From positions 124,001 through 188,000 of the forward strand of contig NZ_FRDH01000005.1 in the NCBI RefSeq assembly GCF_900143205.1: DNA of 64,000 nt. Direction: 5' to 3'. The notes beneath the pieces were generated by a model, which was not told the origin of the DNA, did no database searches, and saw only the letters and a list, made by a program, of their open reading frames with translations. This DNA is from Butyrivibrio hungatei DSM 14810. Lineage in GTDB: Bacteria; Bacillota; Clostridia; Lachnospirales; Lachnospiraceae. The position numbers were made by a program, and so were the translations under genes. Within the stretch, counting starts at the first letter, position 1; every line of letters starts with the position of its first letter. Below, in pieces: positions 24,192 to 32,935 of the stretch.

Positions 24192-26501
24192 ATGAATAAG
24201 AGGGGAAATAAAAATATTCTGTTCAAGAAATATTTTATTATGTATTTTTTTGTGTTGCTGCTACCTATGGTGATATGCTGCAGCTACTATGCATACATGC
24301 TTGCTGTTATTAATCATGATGACATCAACACCAGAAAGACTGAGCTGATCCATTCAGCAAGTATCTTTGATACTATTGTGTCAGAGGTGAACTATCTGGG
24401 AGATTGTCTTACTTCAAATGTAGAAGTTAATCATTTTAAAAATCTTGATAATGTCATGGAGTATCCCAATACCTACAAGATCCATGAGCTCCAGGAAGCT
24501 CTGCCAGATCTGTACCTGGTAAATCAGGCAGTATATGACTATTATATATTTTTTGATAAGTCGGAAGTTGTTATCAATAAATCAATTGCCTACACTTATG
24601 AGCAGTTTTATGATCTATATCTTAGGAAAGATAATATCGAAGATTTTGAAAAATGGTCTTTAGATAGAACTGAAGAAAGTAAACATTACGGATTTCTTCC
24701 TATGGAAGAATACGAAATCTATGTAAAAAAGACTAAAGAAAATCTGATCTGCTATACAAGACCTCTTCTTTCTACGACCATTGGAGGAGATGGACATGTA
24801 GTTATCTACATAAAAGAGGATGTTGCATCATCTGTGATGCCAGCCATGGAAGAAGGCAGTATACAGGTTGTTCAGGATTTTTCGGGAAATATCATATATA
24901 AAGCTTTTGACGATGAGATGACTATTAGTGATAGTGATATAGAAAATCTTTTGCAGGAAGCTGATGATGAAAAAGATGCAATTCAAAAAGAGGTAAATCT
25001 TGGCGGAGAGCAGTATACTATGATCTCACTTGAATCGGAAGCTTCAGGTATGAGGTACACTAACTTTGTTCCCAACAAGATCATCAATCAAAGACTTACG
25101 TACTGCATTCTTTTACTTGTGGCATTTATTTTTGTAGGTATTTTGGTAGATGTGATCCTAAGTTATCAGATTTCTATCAAAAATGCTACTCCTATAAATG
25201 ATATGTTAAATAAAATGTCCCTTAAGATAGAGAGATTTGGCGGACATCAGTCAGCTTTGGCCAGCTTAAAAGAGGCATTTACATATTTGGCAGATTCTAA
25301 TGACAAACTTTCAAATGCTCTGAATGATCAAAAACCATATTTGCAGACAGCATTTGTTAACAGACTTTTATTTTCTGGCTTTCAGGAAGAAAAAGAGATC
25401 CTCAGGATGGCAGACTATCTCCAATATCAGGTGGAGAACAGGACATTTTGGGTTCTACTTTTTAGGTTCCATATGGTCATAAATGGAGGCGAAGAAGGAG
25501 ATCAAAAGCTTTTAAATACCTTCTCAGCTTCTCTTACAGAGCTTATAGATCAAATGCTTCCAGGAAGTCTTTATACTGACCTTGGAGAAGGACAGCTTGC
25601 GCTTATAATGAATACTGAGGCTGCAGGTGAGGAAGAGATAAGGAAAAAGTCCAGTGAACTTGTAAAAAATATAAAGATGCAGATGGCTCCATCACTGGCT
25701 GAAAAGATATTTGTATATGGAGGAAGTATAGAAAGTAGCCCGGATCGCATCAGAGAGTCATATCTTAATGCTGCGTATCTTTGCTACAATGAAGCAGAGC
25801 AGATTGAAAATACTATCATTTGGTATGACCATAGAGAAAATCACTCAATTGGCTATCCGTCAGCAGATATGCATGTTAAGCTTGTACATTATGTGACAAC
25901 TGGTGATGAGAAGGGACTTCATGATTATCTGGAGATGATAGTCACGGAATACTTTATTGAGTCAGATCTTCCTGTATATGTGCAGCACATGCTGATCACA
26001 GATCTTCAGTCCACACTCTTTAGGCTGCTTGACCTTGTAAAGCTCGGTGACAGTGAGTATGCAAGATACTACAAAGAACTTGAAAAGAATCATAACCTGC
26101 CTGTACTTAACCAGATCAGAATAACACTTAACCTGTTTAAGGAATTATGCCAGTTCATGAACAGACAAAAGAAGATGCAGGATGCAGACATGATAGCTGG
26201 CGGCATTGTATCTTATATAGATAGCCATTATGGTGATCCGAATCTGTCTCTTTCCATGGTGGCAGATCAGTTTGAGATAAGTCAGCCATATTTATCAAGT
26301 CTCTTTAAACAGACTCAGGGAATCAAGTTCTCAAATTATATAGAAAATATCAGGATTGATAAGGCCAAAGATCTCCTTAGGACTACAGACCTTCCTATAG
26401 TTAAGATAAGCGAGATGGTAGGATATGGATCTACAAATTCCTTCTGCAGGGCATTTAAGCGAGTGACAGGACTTAATACATCTGAATATAGAAATGACTA
26501 A
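24192..26501 (+). CDS. Membrane-spanning AraC-family transcriptional regulator
   Basis: This 769-residue protein has one membrane helix near residues 15-36 and a second near 297-322. Between them is an extracytoplasmic sensor of about 260 residues (dCache-like by layout). A long cytoplasmic linker and a C-terminal AraC/XylS DNA-binding domain (about 670-769) follow. Two helix-turn-helix units are visible there: LSMVADQFEISQPYLSSLFK, then VKISEMVGYGSTNSFCRAFK, ending in the family signature. Regulators of this type in Firmicutes sense extracellular sugars and control adjacent ABC transporters and glycosidases without a separate kinase. It is 37 nt upstream of the GH2 gene and probably regulates the GH2-to-GH31 cluster; that target is inferred from position. 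Confidence 0.87.
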   Translation: MNKRGNKNILFKKYFIMYFFVLLLPMVICCSYYAYMLAVINHDDINTRKTELIHSASIFDTIVSEVNYLGDCLTSNVEVNHFKNLDNVMEYPNTYKIHELQEALPDLYLVNQAVYDYYIFFDKSEVVINKSIAYTYEQFYDLYLRKDNIEDFEKWSLDRTEESKHYGFLPMEEYEIYVKKTKENLICYTRPLLSTTIGGDGHVVIYIKEDVASSVMPAMEEGSIQVVQDFSGNIIYKAFDDEMTISDSDIENLLQEADDEKDAIQKEVNLGGEQYTMISLESEASGMRYTNFVPNKIINQRLTYCILLLVAFIFVGILVDVILSYQISIKNATPINDMLNKMSLKIERFGGHQSALASLKEAFTYLADSNDKLSNALNDQKPYLQTAFVNRLLFSGFQEEKEILRMADYLQYQVENRTFWVLLFRFHMVINGGEEGDQKLLNTFSASLTELIDQMLPGSLYTDLGEGQLALIMNTEAAGEEEIRKKSSELVKNIKMQMAPSLAEKIFVYGGSIESSPDRIRESYLNAAYLCYNEAEQIENTIIWYDHRENHSIGYPSADMHVKLVHYVTTGDEKGLHDYLEMIVTEYFIESDLPVYVQHMLITDLQSTLFRLLDLVKLGDSEYARYYKELEKNHNLPVLNQIRITLNLFKELCQFMNRQKKMQDADMIAGGIVSYIDSHYGDPNLSLSMVADQFEISQPYLSSLFKQTQGIKFSNYIENIRIDKAKDLLRTTDLPIVKISEMVGYGSTNSFCRAFKRVTGLNTSEYRND

Positions 26502-26538
26502 AAATAAGATCATATAAACTAAGAGAGGGTAAGTTATT

Positions 26539-29016
26539 ATGGAAAAAATATGTATTGATGAAAAATGGACATTTAGAAGGAATTTCGTTGATTCCCTGGG
26601 GATGCTGGACGAAGATCCAGGGGAAGTAGTCAATCTTCCGCATGATGGAATGATAGGCACCAAAGTCTCACCTGATGCACCTGCAAGGTCAGATAGTGGT
26701 TATTTTGTAGGAGGCCTTTCTAATTACACAAAGATGGTTTTTATTCCTGAAGACTGGAAGGATGAATGCGTTGGACTGATGATTGATGGCGCCATGATGA
26801 ATGTGTCCATAGATGTAAATGGGTGTAAGGTAGGCAGTCAGCATTATGGTTATGCACCATTCTATGTAGACCTTACTGATTATGTGGCCTTCGGAAAAGA
26901 AAACAGGATAACAATTAACTGTAATACCACAATGTATGTAAACAGCAGATGGTATACAGGATCAGGTTTATACAGAGGCGTTAAGATATGCCATGGTCCA
27001 AGAGTTCATGTGCCAGAAAATGGAGTATTTATTTGCACCAAGGAAGTGGATGGAAACAGAGCTTATTTGGAAGCAGTTATAGAAGTAGCTAATAGGACTT
27101 TGGAAAACAGACTTTGCGAAGTTAATGTATCAGTTTTTGATGAAGAAGATGGGAAAGAGAAGAAAAAGACAAAGAGTGTAATACAGGTAAACTCAGGAAA
27201 AACAGATACGGCAAGGATTTCGTTCATATTACAGGATCCAAAGCTATGGGATGCAGAAAACCCAAACCTGTATAAAGTAAAGGTGAGTGTAAAGAGCCTT
27301 GGCATTTATAGAACTCATTTTATTCCGGAAGAAAACCTCAAGGCAGATGAGGCAGAGACCCTCTTTGGTGTCAGGACTATTACAGCAGATGCTGAAAGAG
27401 GACTTAGAATAAATGGAAAAGAAGTTAAATTAAAGGGCGGATGCCTTCATCATGACAATGGACTTTTAGGGGCTGTTTCATTATATGAAGCAGAAGAAAG
27501 AAAGATAAAAAAGCTTAAAGAATCAGGCTTTAATGCGGTTCGAACAGCACATAATCCTCCATCTGCAGCATTTATCGAAGCTTGTGACAGACTTGGAATG
27601 TATGTTTTTGATGAAGCTTTTGATGCCTGGGGAATGGCAAAGCGTGGCGGAGATTATAGCCAGTTTTTTGCATCTGACTGGGAAAAAGACCTTACAGCCT
27701 TTGTAAAAAGAGACAGGAATCATCCATCTGTTATCCTTTGGTCTACAGGTAACGAGATACCCGAAAGAGGAGGCCTCGATAATGGATATACACTTGCTAA
27801 AGAACTTTCTGACAAGATCAGAGAGATTGATTCAACCAGACCAATAAGTAATGGCATCTGTTCATACTGGGGAGGTCTTGACGATGATCTCATGAAAGGA
27901 CAAAGTCAAAATCAAAACTCTTCAGAGGGACTTATAAGTACAAGCTGGGAAACTATGTCAGAGCCCTTTACAAACGGACTTGATATTGTGGGATACAACT
28001 ACATGGAAGGACTGTATGAAAGAGATCATGAGATGTTCCCTGATAGAGTGATCCTTGGATCTGAGAATTTCCCAAGAGAAATAGGCTTTAGATGGCCACT
28101 GGTAGAAAGACTCCCATATGTTATAGGAGAGTTCACCTGGACAGCCTGGGACTACATTGGAGAAGCGGGAATTGGTAAGGCTGAGTATGTTGATGAAAAT
28201 GACCCAAAGGCAAAGTCAGGAGGATGGTACTTGATGCCTCCGGCCTCATCACCATATCCATGGAGACTTGCAAATGATGCTGACTATGATATTACAGGTT
28301 TTATGCTTCCACAAGGAGCCTACAGAAGTGTAGTATGGGGAAGCGACAAGACATATGTTTATTCAATGCATCCTGATACCTTTGGAAAAGTAGAGATGAT
28401 GACTCCATGGGGATTCACAGAAGTCAGAAAGAACTGGAACTATGAAGGCTATGAAAACAGGAATATAAAGATTGTTGTATTTTCAAAGGCGGAAGAAGTA
28501 GAAGTTCTTGTAAATGGAAAGAGCATTGGAAGAAAGAAGGTAAGTTTGGAAAAACCATTACCAAACTCAGTTTCTTTTGATACAGAGTATGTTCCAGGTA
28601 AAGTGGAAGCTATAAGCTATGCAAAAGGCTGTGAAGTTAGCAGAGATGAGATTGTTACTACTAAGGTGCCTCACAGCTTAAGACTTATTCCTGAAAAGAA
28701 AGAGATGAAAGCTGATGGACATTCACTTATTTATGTGGGAGTAGAAGTCATTGACGAAGATGGAAAGGTAGTTCCTGATGCAAAGATCAGTTTAAAGGCT
28801 GAACTTGCAAGTAAAGATAAAGGAACAACTATTGCAGGCTTTGGATCAGCTAATCCTGTTACAGAAGATAATTATACTGATGGAGATACAACTTCATTTA
28901 GAGGAAGAGCAACAGTAATTCTTCGTTCTGGATATGAAAACGAAATTGTAACACTAAAGATATCTGCAAATGGTCTAAATTCTATTGAGGAAGATTTTAA
29001 GATTGGAAACATCTGA
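26539..29016 (+). CDS. Glycoside hydrolase family 2 (beta-galactosidase-like), cytosolic
   Basis: This 825-residue enzyme shows the GH2 domain order. A sugar-binding beta-sandwich (about 1-165) contains NLPHDGMIG and SGLYRGV. An immunoglobulin-like domain comes next. The catalytic TIM barrel (about 290-560) has GGCLHHDNGLLG, the AVRTAHNP strand, acid/base Glu406 in STGNEIP and candidate nucleophile Glu509 in GSENFP. C-terminal beta domains of the BgaB/DUF4982 type follow. There is no signal peptide, so it acts on imported oligosaccharides. Beta-galactosidase is the best guess given its relatives; beta-glucuronidase or another exo-activity is possible. In the xyloglucan reading of the locus it would remove the beta-galactose of L and F side chains. 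Confidence 0.87.
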   Translation: MEKICIDEKWTFRRNFVDSLGMLDEDPGEVVNLPHDGMIGTKVSPDAPARSDSGYFVGGLSNYTKMVFIPEDWKDECVGLMIDGAMMNVSIDVNGCKVGSQHYGYAPFYVDLTDYVAFGKENRITINCNTTMYVNSRWYTGSGLYRGVKICHGPRVHVPENGVFICTKEVDGNRAYLEAVIEVANRTLENRLCEVNVSVFDEEDGKEKKKTKSVIQVNSGKTDTARISFILQDPKLWDAENPNLYKVKVSVKSLGIYRTHFIPEENLKADEAETLFGVRTITADAERGLRINGKEVKLKGGCLHHDNGLLGAVSLYEAEERKIKKLKESGFNAVRTAHNPPSAAFIEACDRLGMYVFDEAFDAWGMAKRGGDYSQFFASDWEKDLTAFVKRDRNHPSVILWSTGNEIPERGGLDNGYTLAKELSDKIREIDSTRPISNGICSYWGGLDDDLMKGQSQNQNSSEGLISTSWETMSEPFTNGLDIVGYNYMEGLYERDHEMFPDRVILGSENFPREIGFRWPLVERLPYVIGEFTWTAWDYIGEAGIGKAEYVDENDPKAKSGGWYLMPPASSPYPWRLANDADYDITGFMLPQGAYRSVVWGSDKTYVYSMHPDTFGKVEMMTPWGFTEVRKNWNYEGYENRNIKIVVFSKAEEVEVLVNGKSIGRKKVSLEKPLPNSVSFDTEYVPGKVEAISYAKGCEVSRDEIVTTKVPHSLRLIPEKKEMKADGHSLIYVGVEVIDEDGKVVPDAKISLKAELASKDKGTTIAGFGSANPVTEDNYTDGDTTSFRGRATVILRSGYENEIVTLKISANGLNSIEEDFKIGNI

Positions 29017-29034
29017 ATATAAAAAACACTGATA

Positions 29035-29066
29035 AAAAGGGGCCTTCGGGCCCCTTTTAAATTTTG
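29035..29066 (+). terminator. Intrinsic terminator after GH2 (UUCG loop)
   Basis: A perfect 10-bp stem AAAAGGGGCC/GGCCCCTTTT closes a TTCG tetraloop. Confidence 0.92.
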
Positions 29067-29092
29067 AATATTCCCAAAAAACATTGTATATA
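29064..29092 (+). promoter_or_regulatory. Promoter of the ABC transporter operon
   Basis: TTGAAT at 29064-29069 and TATATA at 29087-29092 are spaced by 17 bp. They start within the tail of the preceding terminator, and the predicted leader is about 57 nt. Confidence 0.55.
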
Positions 29093-29155
29093 GATTTTTT
29101 TCCCGGAAAGAAATAATAATTGAACCATCAAATCTGACGGAAGGAAAAAAGCTAA

Positions 29156-30091
29156 ATGAAAAACACAGAATCAAGTTTAAAAAGATTTGGTCAATATGCT
29201 TTAAGACATTGGCAGTTGTATCTTATGGTGTCGCTGCCGGTCATAGTTCTTTTTATATTCGCATACGCACCAATGTACGGAGTAATACTTGCCTTTAAGA
29301 ATTATCAGGTAAGCAAAGGAATATGGGGAAGCCCATGGGCAGAAAACTGTGGAATGAACAATTTCATCAGATTCTTTAATAACTATAACTTTAAAGAATG
29401 CCTGGGAAATACACTTATTCTTTCATTTTATTCTATGCTCGTATCAATCCCTACTGCGATCTTACTGGCACTTTCACTTAACTATGCCAAAAATCTGAGG
29501 TTTAGAAAAACGGTGCAGATGGTTAGTTACTGCCCATACTTCATTTCTACAGTAGTCTTTGTTGGTATCATAAACCTTTTGATGGATACCAGAATAGGTG
29601 TGATCGGAAAATTTGTATATGAGAAATTTGGTGTAAGTGTACTTGGATCAGCAGGGTTATTCCCATCCTTATATGTTTGGTCCGGAGTATGGCAGGGAGT
29701 TGGATTTGGTTCGATTATCTATATCGCAGCACTTGCGGGTGTTGATATGGAGCAGCACGAAGCGGCCATAATCGATGGAGCAACTCTTTTGCAGAGAATA
29801 AAATATGTGGATATTCCAGCGATACTTCCAACTGTGGTCATAATGCTGATCCTTAACATGGGAAGTGTCTTAAATATAGGATATGAGAAAGTCCTTGCTA
29901 TGCAGAATCAGAACAATGTAAGTGCATCAGAAGTAATAACAACATATGCATACAAGGTCTCATTAGTTTCAACATTTCCGGATTATTCCTATTCGACAGC
30001 GATAGGACTTTTTCAATCGCTCATAGGACTTGTTCTTATTCTTGTTACCAATAAGATAGCAGATAAGTTGACGGGTAATGGATTTTTATAA
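29156..30091 (+). CDS. Carbohydrate ABC transporter permease (LplB/MalF type)
   Basis: This 311-residue polytopic protein has six predicted membrane helices. Its cytoplasmic EAA loop, EAAIIDGATLLQRIKYVDIP, near residue 201 contacts the ATPase. The extended start (FGQYALRHWQLYLMVSLPVIVLFIF) and the FKNYQVSKGIWGSPW periplasmic-side segment are typical of the LplB subfamily, which handles complex oligosaccharides. It pairs with the next gene to form the channel for substrates delivered by the lipoprotein encoded third. No ATPase gene is present, as is common in Firmicutes that share one MsmK-like ATPase among several sugar importers. Confidence 0.92.
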   Translation: MKNTESSLKRFGQYALRHWQLYLMVSLPVIVLFIFAYAPMYGVILAFKNYQVSKGIWGSPWAENCGMNNFIRFFNNYNFKECLGNTLILSFYSMLVSIPTAILLALSLNYAKNLRFRKTVQMVSYCPYFISTVVFVGIINLLMDTRIGVIGKFVYEKFGVSVLGSAGLFPSLYVWSGVWQGVGFGSIIYIAALAGVDMEQHEAAIIDGATLLQRIKYVDIPAILPTVVIMLILNMGSVLNIGYEKVLAMQNQNNVSASEVITTYAYKVSLVSTFPDYSYSTAIGLFQSLIGLVLILVTNKIADKLTGNGFL

Positions 30092-30121
30092 TCTTAAGTT
30101 TTGGGGAAGGTGAAATAAACA

Positions 30122-31009
30122 ATGAATAAGAAAATATCTCAGGACAAGGTCGTATATTTCATAAATTATATTTTACTGGCGTTATTACTTGTAATAGAAC
30201 TATATCCGCTTATCTACATTGTGAGCTGTTCTTTTAGTTCAGGTGATGCTCTTATGGCAGGAAGAGTCAGATTCCTTCCTGTTGCACCAACTCTTGATAG
30301 TTATAAGGCAGTGTTTGAGTATAGTTCGATCTGGGTAGGTTACAGCAATTCTTTACTCTATACGTTAGTAGGAACTTTTATCAGTATTACACTTACGCTT
30401 TTTGCAGCTTATCCATTATCAAGGGATGATTTCAAAGGAAAAAAGATCCTTATGGGCATATTCCTTTTTACAATGATGTTTTCAGGTGGACTTATTCCAT
30501 CATATCTTTTGGTAAAAAATCTGGGACTTATAGATACAATGTGGGCGATCATACTTCCCGGATCAGTTAGTGCGTATAACGTCATAGTTGCGAGAACATA
30601 TTTTAAACAGACAATACCCAAGGAACTTCTGGAAGCGGCGCAGATGGATGGCTGCGAAGACTTTAAGTTTTTCAAAAGCATTGTAATTCCTCTATCGACT
30701 CCTATCATCGCAGTACTCTGTCTGTGGACCGCAGTAGGTATCTGGAATTCATATTTTAATCCAATGATCTACATAAATGATGAGGCTAAGTTCCCTCTTC
30801 AACTTGTACTTAGAAGGATACTTCTTTTGTCTCAGGTTAATCTAAGTAAAGGAAACGTGGATCCAATGGTGATCCAGAAGAATATGTACTTAAGCGAAAT
30901 GCTCAAGTACGGAACAATCATAATCAGTACCTTACCTCTTATGATCATTTATCCTTTTATACAAAAATACTTCGTAAAAGGTGTTATGGTCGGATCGGTA
31001 AAGGGTTGA
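30122..31009 (+). CDS. Carbohydrate ABC transporter permease (MalG/YtcP type)
   Basis: This 295-residue polytopic protein is the second channel subunit. It has six predicted helices, the conserved LYPLIYIVSCSFSSGDAL opening and the EAA loop EAAQMDGCEDFKFFKSIVIP near residue 179. The C terminus YPFIQKYFVKGVMVGSVKG is the family's usual ending. It follows the first permease after 30 nt and precedes the binding lipoprotein after 41 nt, an arrangement standard for LplB/YtcP importers. The cargo is inferred to be a plant-wall oligosaccharide from the surrounding glycosidases. Confidence 0.93.
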   Translation: MNKKISQDKVVYFINYILLALLLVIELYPLIYIVSCSFSSGDALMAGRVRFLPVAPTLDSYKAVFEYSSIWVGYSNSLLYTLVGTFISITLTLFAAYPLSRDDFKGKKILMGIFLFTMMFSGGLIPSYLLVKNLGLIDTMWAIILPGSVSAYNVIVARTYFKQTIPKELLEAAQMDGCEDFKFFKSIVIPLSTPIIAVLCLWTAVGIWNSYFNPMIYINDEAKFPLQLVLRRILLLSQVNLSKGNVDPMVIQKNMYLSEMLKYGTIIISTLPLMIIYPFIQKYFVKGVMVGSVKG

Positions 31010-31050
31010 TATAAGTTCTTTTTACATTAGAATAAAAAAGGAGGACAAAA

Positions 31051-32811
31051 ATGAAAAAGAAACTTATGGGAAAAAGGCTTATGGCAGCTGGTCTGTCTGT
31101 AGGTCTTGTTGCAGGAATGCTATGTGGTTGCGGGGCAAAATCAACTGGTGGAAATGAGCAGGCAAAAAGTGAGGAAGTATCTGATGCACTTAAGTTTGAT
31201 TCTGTAAGTGATGTGAAATTCCCACTTGCTGAAAAGGTGGAGCTTACATGCTTTGTCTATGCTACTACAACAGGTGGAGGCACCTATCAGGACAACTATG
31301 TCACAGACTGGATCGAGGAAAAAACAAACGTACATTTAAACTTTGTTTATGATGTAGATGGAGATGATGCTAAGACAAAACTTAATCTTATCATGACAGA
31401 TCCGGACACTATTCCTGATCTGTTCCTTGCTACTAACTGGACCAAGTCTGAGCTTCAGTCATATGGCCAGCAGGGACTTCTTATTCCACTTGATGATTAT
31501 TTAAAAGACTGTCCTAACTGGAACAGACTTAATGAAGAGAGCCCACTTAGAAAGGGTGACCTTGTGATGTCAGATGGCAAGATCTACACCTACGGTGATG
31601 ATAATGAGTGTTTCCATACTCACTTCCAGAACAGAATGTATATCTACAAGCCATGGGTTGAAAAACTTAATGATGGAAAGATACCTCAGACTACTGACGA
31701 GATGTATGAGTTCTTAAAGAAAGTTAAGACAGAAGATCCAAATGGAAATGGAAAAGCAGATGAGATTCCTATGACTGGTATGATCGGTGGCTGGGCTACA
31801 GATCCTACTGTATGGATGGTGAACTCTTTTGTTGAGTGTAACAATCCTCTTAGTAATACTAACCCAACAGTAGCAGCTGGTCTTGTTGTAAATGATGGCA
31901 AGATAGAATACTCAGTTATGAAAGATGAGTACAAAGAAGCTTTCAGATTCATGAGTAAGCTCTATAAAGAAGGCCTTTTGGATAATCAGACATTTACACA
32001 GGACAATAACCAGTTCCAGGCTACATTAAGTAATGAGGATCATCTTGTAGCTATGTATTCTGCTGGCGGACCACAAAACGATGAATTCTGGAAAAACCAG
32101 GATGGTGAGTGGCAGGACTGGGAAGTTATGGAACCTGTTGAAGGCCCTGGTGGAGTAAGATTTGCAGCAAGAAATGCTGATAACTATTTTGGTTCTTGCA
32201 TTGGAAGCGTATCAGTTAACTGCAAATATCCAGAGATTGCAGTAGCACTTATGGACTTTATGGCCTCAGAAGAGGCATCTCTTGTTCAGGCAAATGGACC
32301 TGAGGGTATTGGCTGGGATTACACAACTGAAGGTTCATCTCTTTCAGGTGGAACACCAACTTACAAGACATACGATATTCCAGATGACTTTGACTGGGTA
32401 GGTGCCGGTTTTAAGGATTACACAGGCAAGAAGGTTACATATGTTTCAGATGCTATGATCAGATGCAGCACATCCAAGTTCAGAGGTGATATGCAGGTAG
32501 AAGATCCAAGTCACGACGGTGAATATTTCCTTCAGGCTGCAGCAGAAAAATACAGCAAGTTTGATCCAGGTGAGGATACTCTGGTACCAAATCTTGTATT
32601 CGAAGGACAGGATGCACAGACTATTTCAGAGCTTACACTTACAATTGGCGACTATGTAAATCAGGCAACGGTACAGTTTATTACAGGAGACATGGACGTT
32701 GATAAGGATTGGGAAACATACATCAGTAAGCTCGAGAGTATGGGCGTAGATAATTACGTTTCTTTGTACCAGAAATACTATGATAAGTACATGGAAAATA
32801 TAGAAAAATAA
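31051..32811 (+). CDS. Extracellular solute-binding lipoprotein of sugar ABC transporter
   Basis: This 586-residue protein begins with a lipoprotein signal peptide: basic MKKKLMGKRLM, a hydrophobic core, then the lipobox LCGC with Cys27 as the lipidated residue. The mature part is a large cluster-B sugar-binding protein of the LplA type, typical of receptors for long oligosaccharides. Aromatic-rich patches such as NDEFWKNQDGEWQDWEVM are consistent with sugar stacking. GGAGG precedes the ATG. The long hairpin after the stop codon may stabilise this upstream part of the message and allow the receptor to be made in excess over the glycosidases. The sugar specificity is not readable from the sequence. 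Confidence 0.92.
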   Translation: MKKKLMGKRLMAAGLSVGLVAGMLCGCGAKSTGGNEQAKSEEVSDALKFDSVSDVKFPLAEKVELTCFVYATTTGGGTYQDNYVTDWIEEKTNVHLNFVYDVDGDDAKTKLNLIMTDPDTIPDLFLATNWTKSELQSYGQQGLLIPLDDYLKDCPNWNRLNEESPLRKGDLVMSDGKIYTYGDDNECFHTHFQNRMYIYKPWVEKLNDGKIPQTTDEMYEFLKKVKTEDPNGNGKADEIPMTGMIGGWATDPTVWMVNSFVECNNPLSNTNPTVAAGLVVNDGKIEYSVMKDEYKEAFRFMSKLYKEGLLDNQTFTQDNNQFQATLSNEDHLVAMYSAGGPQNDEFWKNQDGEWQDWEVMEPVEGPGGVRFAARNADNYFGSCIGSVSVNCKYPEIAVALMDFMASEEASLVQANGPEGIGWDYTTEGSSLSGGTPTYKTYDIPDDFDWVGAGFKDYTGKKVTYVSDAMIRCSTSKFRGDMQVEDPSHDGEYFLQAAAEKYSKFDPGEDTLVPNLVFEGQDAQTISELTLTIGDYVNQATVQFITGDMDVDKDWETYISKLESMGVDNYVSLYQKYYDKYMENIEK

Positions 32812-32835
32812 AGCTTTTTCGATATAATTATATTT

Positions 32836-32906
32836 GGCGGGCACACAAATGCTGTTATGGGCCACAGTTTTGAAAGCTGTGGCCATAACCAAAGGCTGCG
32901 TCCGCC
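32836..32906 (+). repeat. Nested intergenic hairpin between the binding-protein and GH36 genes
   Basis: An outer GGCGG/CCGCC pair (32836-32840 with 32902-32906) encloses a 13-bp stem (32854-32867 with 32877-32889, one bulged G). No T run follows, so it is not a standard terminator. The apex at 32863-32881 matches the hairpin at 3017-3035 in 17 of 19 bases. Confidence 0.55.
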
Positions 32907-32935
32907 TATATTTATGTGTAGACAGGAAGGTTATT

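Noticed and set aside
32834..32935. N-terminal extension of the GH36 protein
   Set aside because: It would translate the intergenic hairpin; the ATG at 32936 has GGAAGG at good spacing and matches the family start.
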